NCBI RefSeq assembly: GCF_002127325.2
Contig: NC_035438.2
Coordinates: 147,139,207-147,203,206 of the forward strand
Length of the DNA: 64,000 nucleotides
Source: Helianthus annuus
Taxonomy: Eukaryota > Streptophyta > Magnoliopsida > Asterales > Asteraceae
Direction: 5' to 3'
Below, in pieces: positions 33,072-43,021 of the stretch; position 1 is the stretch's first letter; each line of letters starts with the position of its first letter. A program made the translations under genes and the position numbers. The notes beneath the pieces were generated by a model. It ran no database searches, was not told where the DNA came from, and saw only the letters and a list, made by a program, of their open reading frames with translations.

Positions 33072-35322
33072 TGTCACACCCCCAAAATCCACATGCGGAA
33101 CACCACCGCTTGGAGGCGTGACCGACCAGGATCCAGCCACTAATCATACTGAGCATTGATTTAATAATAGACACTATTCAAAGTAGTTAGCAACATCGCA
33201 GTTTAAGTTCGATGATTAGTTTAACAAAACAGCGGAAGCAAAAACCAAATAGTTTTAAAGATAGTTCTTAGTTCAAGATAGTTAAACCCAACACACGGGT
33301 TTTGACGAACACTACACATCCCCAAGCAGCAGCTCCACAGTCACTGATTACCTGCAAAGCATGCAGTAAGGGGTCAACAATAATGCTGAGTGAGTTCACT
33401 AGATGTCCAGTTTTAGTTTACCAAAAGCTTAAGTTATTTAGATAAAGCATTTAAAACCACGTTGTGGGGAGCTACCCCAACTGTAAGCTCACTAAACTGT
33501 AGATACCGAAACTGTTGACGGAATGTTATTGTGCCCCGAGTCAATGTCTATCGTCATTGACCATGTTGCAAGGTCTACTAGTTCACGCCCGATCTCCCCC
33601 GGTCACGGTGTGAGGTTGTCAAACCTAATAGCGCTATCAACTAATAACCCGTTCGCCCCCGGCGATTAATCGGTACTGTAAGCAGGGACTTAAAGTGATA
33701 GAGTTTCGTTTAGCATGGCTAGTCGTGATTTATAAATAATATCCAAACGTATCTCCCCCGGAGATAGTAATTACCCATTCTGTTTTCCCCCGGAGTAATG
33801 GGTCAACAGTGTTTTTCCCAAAGTTGGTAGTTTGTTCGTGTCCCTCCGCGGGACGCATGCTTTTAGTGTGTGAACTCACCTTGGGTTGCTCGGCAGATTA
33901 GGTTACTTGTCAAACACGTTGGTCACCACGTCCTAACATGGTTACCGGTATAGGTCAGGTTTGGTGTACAAGTAATCACGTAAAAATCTACACTTAACTA
34001 ACACGTAGCACGCATGAAATCAGACAGTGGGTTATTGGGCCGGCCTTAACATTTACACAATCAAACAGTAACACGTAGATCAGTCAACAGGTAGCCCATA
34101 TTAAACACATTATGGCCCAATAACCAAAGTGGACAGCCCAGTCGCAACCAGGTGGTCCCGAGTCGCAACCAGGAGGTCTCGGCTTGTCACGCTGTGGTTG
34201 CGAGTCGCAACTGTGTGGTCTCGAGTTGTCACGCTGTGGTTGCGAGTCGCACCCGTCGTAGTCTCGAGTCGCAACCGTTGCGGTTTCGAGTTGTCACGCT
34301 ATGGTTGCGAGTCGCAACCGTGTGGTCTCGAGTCGCAATGCTGTCCTTTTCTTGTTCACGTGTTGATGCTGATTTAACAGTCAAATGATGTAATGCACAG
34401 ACCCATATCAGGAAACAACCAATAGGGTCTAACTAACAACTTACCCAAACTATCTATTAATCAAAAATGGATCAAATCCTAAGGGTTTTCCTATCTTTAA
34501 CTATTATTCAATCATGTTCATCCCAAGTTCATCTTTTTAGGGTTTTCTCATTCACACAAAGTAATTATAAACATGCATTTTATGAGTCCCAACACATGTT
34601 TTAACAAGATCATTATGCAAGAAAGCAAAAGAAACATACTTTTGTAACATCAAGCATGAATTTGGTTGATTTATCATTCCTAAAATATCATTCTTTAGCC
34701 ATTTTGAATCATGTTATCAAATGTTATCACATAATGATTTACACATATCATTAAACCCACAAATCACTTCAAAGATCATGCATAACATTTCTAACCCTCA
34801 TCTTTCTAGCATTCAAAGTAGGCATCATAGTTCATATATCATTTAGTAAATCTCAAAACTAACCGGTTTGTGAAAAAGGCACCGAATAGAAGGAAGAAAC
34901 CTAGAGTTAAAGTATCCGAGTAATGATGATGAACTTGGCCGAGTTTCCTTGTGAGATCCGAGCTTGAACCGAAAGTTGGAAGAGATGGGATGTTGTTGAA
35001 GGTTTTCTAGTGAGAGAGAATAGAAGGAGTGTGGATATGTTTGTGTAACAAATGAGGGAAGTGGGGAAATGTTGGAGATTATATACCAAGTATCAAATAG
35101 GCTAAGGGGGTTTCGGCCCAAACCGGTTACGGCCCACTCGAGACCGAGTGGCCCACTCGCAACCGAGCGGTTGCGAGTCATGGTCTCGACTCACATACAC
35201 ATATATACATATATATATATATATATAACACATATCATACAAAAGTCACGTTTCCATTTAATAGCATATATATGCACAAAGATATTACAAGGTGTTCGTT
35301 CAGAAAAACCTAGAGTGTCACA
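33072..35322 (-). repeat. TE-E 3' LTR
   Basis: 2,251 bp, sense TGTGACACTC to GGGTGTGACA. Related to the TE-B LTR at both ends and over the central region (TAATCGGTACTGTAAGCAGG), but a distinct subfamily. TATA-like TATATAAT on the minus strand at 35079-35086. No genes. Confidence 0.95.
34141..34340. repeat. 21-bp minisatellite in TE-E LTR
   Basis: Nine to ten units of about 21 bp alternating GTCGCAACCGTGTGGTCTCGA and GTTGTCACGCTGTGGTTGCG types. Copied at 41393-41592 in the other LTR. Overlapping heptapeptide frames through it are not genes. Confidence 0.92.
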
Positions 35323-35359
35323 TTATCCCCAAGTTTTAAGAACTTTCGTCCCGAAAGTT
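35323..35359 (-). other. TE-E polypurine tract and outer GGA hairpin
   Basis: Minus-strand CTTGGGGATAA abuts the 3' LTR, with hairpin AACTTTCG-GGA-CGAAAGTT at 35341-35359. A second module (hairpin GAATTTCG-GGA-CGAAATTC at 35423-35441, GGGGGATGA, then TGTGACA at 35397-35403) lies just upstream. Confidence 0.8.
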
Positions 35360-35570
35360 AAAGCAGCCACTGTCAAGCTAGAGTGTTTCAGCGGGGTGTC
35401 ACATCATCCCCCTGTTAGTTTGGAATTTCGTCCCGAAATTCGATTGTAGCTTCAGTGCTGGGGTTTTCGTTTGGGAACAACTGGGGATACTTGGACTTCA
35501 TCTGGTCTTCCCGCTCCCAGGTAAACTCTGGGCCACGTCGTGAGTTCCAACGAACTCGCACGAGAGGTAT

Positions 35571-38500
35571 TTAGCTACGTTTGAGGGTTTTGATCTCTCG
35601 ATCCGTGATCTCAATCGGTTCCTCAGTAAAGTGTAGCTGTTCATCGATAGTGAGTTCCTTGAAGGGAATTATGAGTGTTTCATCTGACAGACACTTCTTC
35701 AGATTAGACACGTGAAAGACATTGTGCACTGCACTCAGCTCTGCAGGCAGGTTCAATCTATAAGCAACCTTACCGATTTTCTCGGTAATTTCGAATGGTC
35801 CAACATATCGCGGGTTCAGCTTGCCCCGTTTACCGAAACGAACCACACCCTTCCAGGGTGAGACTTTAAGTAGAACCCGGTCCCCGACCTGGAATTCTAG
35901 CGGTTTCCTACGCTTATCAGCGTAGCTTTTCTGGCGGTCACGAGCTGCCGCCATGCGTTGTCTGATCTGGGTAATCTTTTCTGTCGTATCCACCACCAGT
36001 TCTGGGCCTGTGATTTGACTGTCACCGACTTCCGCCCAGCAAAGAGGTGATCGGCATTTACGACCGTACAATGCCTCAAAAGGTGCTGCCTGAATGCTAG
36101 TGTGGTAGCTGTTGTTGTAGGAGAATTCCACCAGCGGTAGATGCTTCTCCCAGTTCTTGCCAAAATCGATCACACATGCCCTAAGCATGTCTTCCAGGGT
36201 TTGGATGGTGCGTTCAGACTGCCCATCCGTTTGTGGGTGGTAAGCGGTGCTCATGTCCAAACGTGAGCCAAAGGATTTGTGCATAGCTTGCCACAACTCG
36301 GAAGTAAAACGAGCGTCTCGGTCGGAAATAATAGAAGTTGGCACCCCGTGTCTCGAGACTACTTCCTTTAAATAGATTTCTGCCAAGGTAGAAAACTTGT
36401 CTGTTTCCTTAATGGCCAGAAAGTGTGCAGACTTAGTCAATCGATCTACTATCACCCAAATAGTGTCATTCCCGCGTTGGGATCTAGGTAGCCCCGTAAC
36501 AAAATCCATGGAAATTTGTTCCCATTTCCACTTCGGGATTTCTGGTTGCTGGAGTAGGCCTGCTGGTTTCTGATGCTCAGTCTTGACTCTTGCGCAGGTC
36601 AAACATTTGCTAACGTATGCTGCTATGTGGGCCTTCGTGCCAGGCCACCAGTAAGTGGTCCTTAAGTCGTGGTACATCTTATCTGAACCAGGATGTACTG
36701 AATAACGAGACTTATGGGCTTCGTCCATCACAAGCTCTCGTAGATCTCCGTAAAGTGGGACCCAAATGCGCCCTGCCACATAGTAGGCGCCGTCTTCTTT
36801 TTGCTCTAGTCGTTGTCTCGATCCTCGCAGGGACTCAGCCCTGATGTTTTCCGGTTTCAGAGCTTCAGTCTGAGCATTTCGGATCTGGGTAGGGAGATTA
36901 GACTGGATGGTAAGTTGTAACGCTCGCACGCGCTTGGGCGTAGTGTCTTTTCGGCTGAGGGCGTCTGCCACGACATTGGCCCTGCCCGGATGGTACTTGA
37001 TGGCGCATTCATAATCATTCAGGAGTTCGACCCATCGACGTTGTCGCATGTTTAATTCCTTTTGCTTGAAGATATGCTCGAGACTCCTGTGATCGGTGTA
37101 AATGGTGCACTTGGTACCGTACAGGTAATGTCTCCATATCTTAAGCGCAAAGATCACTGCTCCTAGTTCCAAGTCGTGCGTAGTATAGTTCCTTTCGTGC
37201 GTCTTAAGTTGTCGAGAGGCGTAAGCAATAACTTTGTCGCGTTGCATTAACACACAACCGAGCCCATGGATGGATGCATCGCAGTAAACCACAAAGTCGT
37301 CAGTGCCTTCAGGCAACGAGAGAATGGGAGCACTACAGAGGTTATCCTTTAGTTTCTGAAATGCGGTTTCCTGAGCTTCACCCCATTTGTAAACCATACC
37401 CTTCTGAGTAAGAGCCGTGAGAGGCTGAGCAAGCTTTGAGAATCCCATGATAAATCTTCGATAGTACCCTGCTAGTCCCAAGAATTGGCGGACTTCGGTC
37501 GGAGTCTTAGGGGTAGGCCAATTCTTTATAGAGTCGATCTTTGCAGGGTCGACGTGAATTCCATCCTTGTTAACCACGTGCCCAAGGAAATGGACTTCTC
37601 GAAGCCAGAAGTCGCATTTCGAGAACTTGGCATACAGTTGCTCATTGCGAAGGAGTTCGAGGATAAGGCGTAGGTGCTGTTCATGCTCTTCTTGACTTTT
37701 CGAGTAGATCAGGATGTCGTCTATAAACACGCTCACAAATTTGTCGAGGTAAGGTTTCCACACTCGGTTCATGAGATCCATGAATACCGCGGGCGCGTTG
37801 GTCATTCCAAAGGGCATAACAAGGAATTCATAATGGCCATAACGAGTTCTGAATGCAGTTTTGGAGATGTCTTCATTACGGACTCTTAGCTGATGATAGC
37901 CCGATCGTAAGTCGATCTTAGAGTAGTAGCTCGATCCTTGCAACTGATCGAATAGGTCGTCGATTCGCGGGAGAGGGTAACGATTCTTGACGGTAACCTT
38001 GTTCAGCTCACGATAGTCAATGCACATTCGGAACGTGCCATCCTTCTTCTTAACAAAGAGTACCGGTGCTCCCCAGGGTGATGAACTAGGGCGGATAAAC
38101 CCTTTATCCAATAGTTCCTGTAGTTGAGTGGAGAGTTCCTTTAATTCTGCGGGGGCTAGTCGATAAGGCGCACGAGCTATATGCGCTGCTCCGGGAGCTA
38201 GCTCGATTTGGAATTCGACCTGACGGTGGGGAGGGAGTCCAGGTAATTCTTCAGGAAATACCTCGGGGTAGTCACGCACTACTGGAAAATCTTCAATCCT
38301 CTTTTCCTTTTCCTGCGTGTTGGTGACAAGTGCTAAGATAGCGGTGTGCCCTTTTTGTAAACACTTCTGGGCCTTCAAGAATGAGATAACGCCGGAGATT
38401 TCTCCGCCCTTGCCACCTTGTACAATGAGGGGTTTGCCAGAACGGCGGGGAATACAAACTGCTTTCTCTTGACAGAGGATCTCCGCGCGATGCTTGGATA

Positions 38501-40027
38501 ACCAATCCATGCCGATAACGACGTCGAAGCTTCCAAGTGTAACAGGGAAAAGATCGATACTAAATGTCTGACCGGACAATTCTAGCTTGCAACCTTTGAT
38601 AACATGTGAGGCCTCGATGTTTCTACCATTAGCTAACTCGACGATATGGTGTGAACTTAGTAACGAAAGCGGACGCTTAAGCTTCTTACTAATACGTAGG
38701 GACACATAACTAGCATCGGCTCCAGAATCAAATAATACAGAAACATAACGATCATCGAGTAGGAACTTACCCGCCACGACATTGGGGTCATTCCTTGCTT
38801 CTCCAGCTCCAATCACAAAAGCCCTTCCTCTAGCACCATTCCCAGCGTTGTTGTTCTGATCGTTGTTTCCAGCTCCCTGATTGTTGTTGCGGTTTTGGTT
38901 CAGTTCAGGGCAATTCTTCTTAAAGTGCCCCTCAGCTCCGCACTGGAAACAACCCTTAGCATTCCCGTGATGTTGTGGCTGCTGGTTCTGCCCCACGGGG
39001 CGTGGACTCCTACAGTCCTTGGCCTCATGCCCCATCTTGTCACATCGCTGACACTGACTTTTCCCACAAGGCCCACTGTGATGCCGATTGCACTTGTTGC
39101 ACTTGGGGTGGTTACCGCGATAGCCACCCTGTTGTTGAGTGCCCTTGTTGTTTTCAGTTTTCCTTTGCTGTGCTGGGGCCTGAGTGGGGTTAGCATCCTT
39201 GCTTTGATTCCCTTCCCACTTACGCTTGTTGTCACTAGAAGACCCGACAGTAGCACTGATCCTTTTGGGCAACCTGCCCTCTTCTACGGCCTGATCAGTG
39301 AGTTTGTGAGCAAGTCGAACGATCGGCTGAATGGTAGTGAGGATGGCTGAAGTTACATGGCTTCCAATTTCTGGAGCCAAACCCTTGACGTACAATTCGA
39401 TTCTTCGATACATAGGTCGGGACATGTTTGGGCAAAGAGCAGCATAGTCATTGGACAGCTTGGTGTAGGTTTCAATCTCTGACCCAACCATCTTAAGCGC
39501 ATAGTACTCGTTTTCAAGTTTGTGGATGTCATCTCGGTGACAGTACTCCTCCTTAATCATGTCCTTGAAATCCTCCCACGCAGTAGCATTAGCAGTTTCC
39601 AAACCAAACATCTGAATTTGCGCCTTCCACCAGGAAAGCGCGTTTCCTTCAAGCGTAGCAGTAGCAAACTTCACCCAATTCGCAGGGGGACACTCACAGA
39701 CAGCAAAGACAGCTTCAACTTTCTCAATCCAATGCAGAAGACCTATGGCACCCTTAGTGCCGTTGAAAGGGAGAGGCTTGCAATCCATGAAAGTTTTGAA
39801 AGTACACACGGGTGGTTGCGCAGGTGCATGCTGACCTGTTCGAGAGAAGCGAAGCGTATCGATTTAGGGATAAAAGACAATGTGGCGGTAGGATCTAAAC
39901 ATCCTAGGGTAACGAGTTTACCTCCAGGGTGAGCTGCGAAAGCTGCAGCCACCGTGTTAAGCAGGTTAGTGAATTGAGCCTGAGTCATGTTGATGTTTCC
40001 TCTTCCACGTCCACTCATTGTCTTCAT
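35571..40027 (-). CDS. TE-E gag-pol polyprotein, two exons
   Basis: Proposed exons 39922-40027 and 35571-39835; intron 39836-39921. Splicing gives about 1,456 residues; exon 2 alone is open for 1,412 codons from 39809, which is a GTG, not a start. In that numbering: gag domain 1-150, zinc knuckles C253-C266 and C287-C300, protease D361-S-G, RT FIDD 695-698, RNase H D844/E881/D906/D949, integrase zinc site around H1032-C1072, core D1102, D1163, E1199 (D-D-35-E spacing), GPF near 1337. All catalytic residues are present. A TAA at 35571 replaces the Gln codon found in TE-B and removes about 65 residues of chromodomain-like tail. The family packages its RNA, copies it to DNA and integrates it. 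Probably still competent enzymatically; targeting may be impaired. Confidence 0.88.
39836..39921 (-). other. TE-E gag intron (predicted)
   Basis: 86 nt, donor GGAG|GTAAAC, acceptor CGAACAG|GTCAGC. Retention gives a 94-residue product ending at 39743; removal restores the full polyprotein. Homologous position in TE-B and TE-D. Confidence 0.72.
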
Positions 40028-40296
40028 AATCAGAAAACATAGTATGAGTGTGATGTTGTAATGTAGCGAGAATGGGATAGAAGAGAGAGGCGTATCTATC
40101 TAATTAGGCACACTAGTACGTATAGCAAAAATAGGAAGCATACGGTAAGCAATCAAGTAAACACTAGTCCGAGCTATGAGGTCTAATGTGTTGAGCCTTG
40201 CACTTGGAGTGTAGTGTCGTCGCGAGTCACAGGTTATAGTCTGGTTTTTTCCCAAAAAGATTTTCCCCTTTTTAAAACCAAGTTCACTATAACCAA

Positions 40297-40310
40297 TGGC
40301 TCTGATACCA
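40297..40310 (-). other. TE-E primer-binding site
   Basis: The minus strand reads TGGTATCAGAGCCA, exact to initiator tRNA-Met, three bases from the 5' LTR. Confidence 0.95.
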
Positions 40311-40313
40311 ATC

Positions 40314-42558
40314 TGTCACACCCCCAAAATCCACATGCGGAACACCACCGCTTGGAGGCGTGACCGACCAGGATCCAGCCACTAATCATAATGAGCATTG
40401 ATTTAATAATAGACACTATTCAAAGTAGTTAGCAACATCGCAGTTTAAGTTCGATGATTAGTTTAACAAAACAGCGGAAGCAAAAACCAAATAGTTTTAA
40501 AGATAGTTCTTAGTTCAAGATAATTAAACCCAACACACGGGTTTTGACGAACACTACACATCCCCAAGCAGCAGCTCCACAGTCACTGATTACCTGCAAA
40601 GCATGCAGTAAGGGGTCAACAATAATGCTGAGTGAGTTCACTAGATGTCCAGTTTTAGTTTACCAAAAGCTTAAGTTATTTAGATAAAGCATTTAAAACC
40701 ACGTTGTGGGGAGCTACCCCAACTGTAAGCTCACTAAATTGTAGATACCGAAACTGTTGACGGAATGTTATTGTGCCCCGAGTCAATGTCTATCGTCATT
40801 GACCATGTTGCAAGGTCTACTAGTTCACGCCCGATCTCCCCCGGTCACGGTGTGAGGTTGTCAAACCTAATAGCGCTATCAACTAATAACCCGTTCGCCC
40901 CCGGCGATTAATCGGTACTGTAAGCAGGGACTTAAAGTGATAGAGTTTCGTTTAGCATGGCTAGTCGTGAGTTATAAATAATATCCAAACGTATCTCCCC
41001 CGGAGATAGTAATTACCCATTCTGTTTTCCCCCGGAGTAATGGGTCAAAAGTGTTTTTCCCAAAGTTGGTAGTTTGTTCGTGTCCCTCCGCGGGACGCAT
41101 GCTTTTAGTGTGTGAACTCACCTTGGGTTGCTCGGCAGATTAGGTTACTTGTCAAACACGTTGGTCACCACGTCCTAACATGGTTACCGGTATAGGTCAG
41201 GTTTGGTGTACAAGTAATCACGTAAAAATCTACACTTAACTAACACGTAGCACGCATGAAATCAGACAGTGGGTTATTGGGCCGGCCTTAACATTTACAC
41301 AATCAAACAGTAACACGTAGATCAGTCAACAGGTAGCCCATATTAAACACATTATGGCCCAATAACCAAAGTGGACAGCCCAGTCGCAACCAGGTGGTCC
41401 CGAGTCGCAACCAGGAGGTCTCGGCTTGTCACGCTGTGGTTGCGAGTCGCAACTGTGTGGTCTCGAGTTGTCACGCTGTGGTTGCGAGTCGCACCCGTCG
41501 TAGTCTCGAGTCGCAACCGTTGCGGTTTCGAGTTGTCACGCTATGGTTGCGAGTCGCAACCGTGTGGTCTCGAGTCGCAATGCTGTCCTTTTCTTGTTCA
41601 CGTGTTGATGCTGATTTAACAGTCAAATGATGTAATGCACAGACCCATATCAGGAAACAACCAATAGGGTCTAACTAACAACTTACCCAAACTATCTATT
41701 AATCAAAAATGGATCAAATCCTAAGGGTTTTCCTATTTTCAACTATTATTCAATCATGTTCATCCCAAGTTCATCTTTTTAGGGTTTTCTCATTCACACA
41801 AAGTAATTATAAACATGCATTTTATGAGTCCCAACACATGTTTTAACAAGATCATTATGCAAGAAAGCAAAAGAAACATACTTTTGTAACATCAAGCATG
41901 AATTTGGTTGATTTATCATTCCTAAAATATCATTCTTTAGCCATTTTGAATCATGTTATCAAATGTTATCACATAATGATTTACACATATCATTAAACCC
42001 ACAAATCACTTCAAAGATCATGCATAACATTTCTAACCCTCATCTTTCTAGCATTCAAAGTAGGCATCATAGTTCATATATCATTTAGTAAATCTCAAAA
42101 CTAACCGGTTTGTGAAAAAGGCACCGAATAGAAGGAAGAAACCTAGAGTTGAAGTATCCGAGTAATGATGATGAACTTGGCCGAGTTTCCTTGTGAGATC
42201 CGAGCTTGAACCGAAAGTTGGAAGAGATGGGATGTTGTTGAAGGTTTTCTAGTGAGAGAGAATAGAAGGAGTGTGGATATGTTTGTGTAACAAATGAGGG
42301 AAGTGGGGAAATGTTGGAGATTATATACCAAGTATCAAATAGGCTAAGGGGGTTTCGGCCCAAACCGGTTACGGCCCACTCGAGACCGAGTGGCCCACTC
42401 GCAACCGAGCGGTTGCGAGTCATGGTCTCGACTCACATACACATATATACATATATATATATAACACATATCATATAAAAGTCACGTTTCCATTTAATAG
42501 CATATATATGCACAAAGATATTACAAGGTGTTCGTTCAGAAAAACCTAGAGTGTCACA
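40314..42558 (-). repeat. TE-E 5' LTR
   Basis: 2,245 bp, near-identical partner of 33072-35322. It drives transcription toward lower coordinates. No genes. Confidence 0.95.
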
Positions 42559-42563
42559 ATGAA

Positions 42564-42882
42564 GAAGATGATTGTAGAGAGGATTGGAGGATGTGAAAGT
42601 ACGTATGTTGATTGTGAGAATGATTAGGGTTAAGGGTTTTGTTTTATTTTCACTATTAACACTAAACACCCTTCAGTATTATCTATTACATAATACATGC
42701 ACAAGACATACAATTTACAGTTTCATCACCAAGTTCATGTATTTGACAAATCATTCGTAAAACTTTATCAAATCAAAACGTATACAGTTACAAAGCAAAC
42801 AAATTGTATAAGTAAGCAACTAAACAAACAGTTAACGTGCAATAAATGCGAAAGTATAATCTCGGAAACTCGAGTTGTCACA
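42564..42882 (-). repeat. TE-D 3' LTR, right part
   Basis: Continues the sequence broken at 33071; ends GTTGTCACA at 42882. It preserves the empty target sites for TE-F (ACACC, about 42665) and TE-G (CATAC, about 42707). Confidence 0.9.
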
Positions 42883-43021
42883 TTATCCCCAACTTGAAAA
42901 AAAATTCGTCCCGAAATTTAGCATGCGGTTACTGAGGAAGCTAGGTAAGTTGTATCGTTTACTGGTTTTCCTGGGGTGTCACATCATCCCCCCGTTGACT
43001 TGGAATTTCGTCCCGAAATTC
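42883..43021 (-). other. TE-D polypurine tract, two hairpin modules
   Basis: Outer module beside the LTR: GTTGGGGATAA and an imperfect AAATTTCG-GGA-CGAATTTT hairpin (42901-42919). Inner module: TGTGACA (about 42977-42983), GGGGGGATGA and the perfect hairpin GAATTTCG-GGA-CGAAATTC (43003-43021). The inner one lies inside the pol reading frame. Confidence 0.72.

Larger units (their letters stand above)
33072..42558 (-). mobile_element. TE-E: young, nearly intact Ty3/gypsy element
   Basis: 9.5 kb. LTRs 33072-35322 and 40314-42558 differ by only about nine substitutions plus a short AT-repeat length change by eye. Perfect target duplication, exact primer-binding site, polypurine tract and one long open polyprotein. 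It is the youngest-looking insertion in the window and is inserted in the TE-D 3' LTR. Confidence 0.95.
33067..42563. repeat. Target-site duplication ATGAA of TE-E
   Basis: ATGAA at 33067-33071 and 42559-42563 flanks TE-E. The uninterrupted sequence with a single ATGAA is visible in the other TE-D LTR at about 50130-50137. Confidence 0.97.

Noticed and set aside
34129..34388. ORFs of about 80 codons on the plus strand (also 41371-41630)
   Set aside because: Readings through the 21-bp LTR minisatellite; antisense to the element and without any domain.
38895..39350. 151-codon hydrophobic plus-strand ORF (and 17314-17946)
   Set aside because: Antisense of the Gln/Asn-rich gag zinc-knuckle region, which yields Leu/Val-rich translations.
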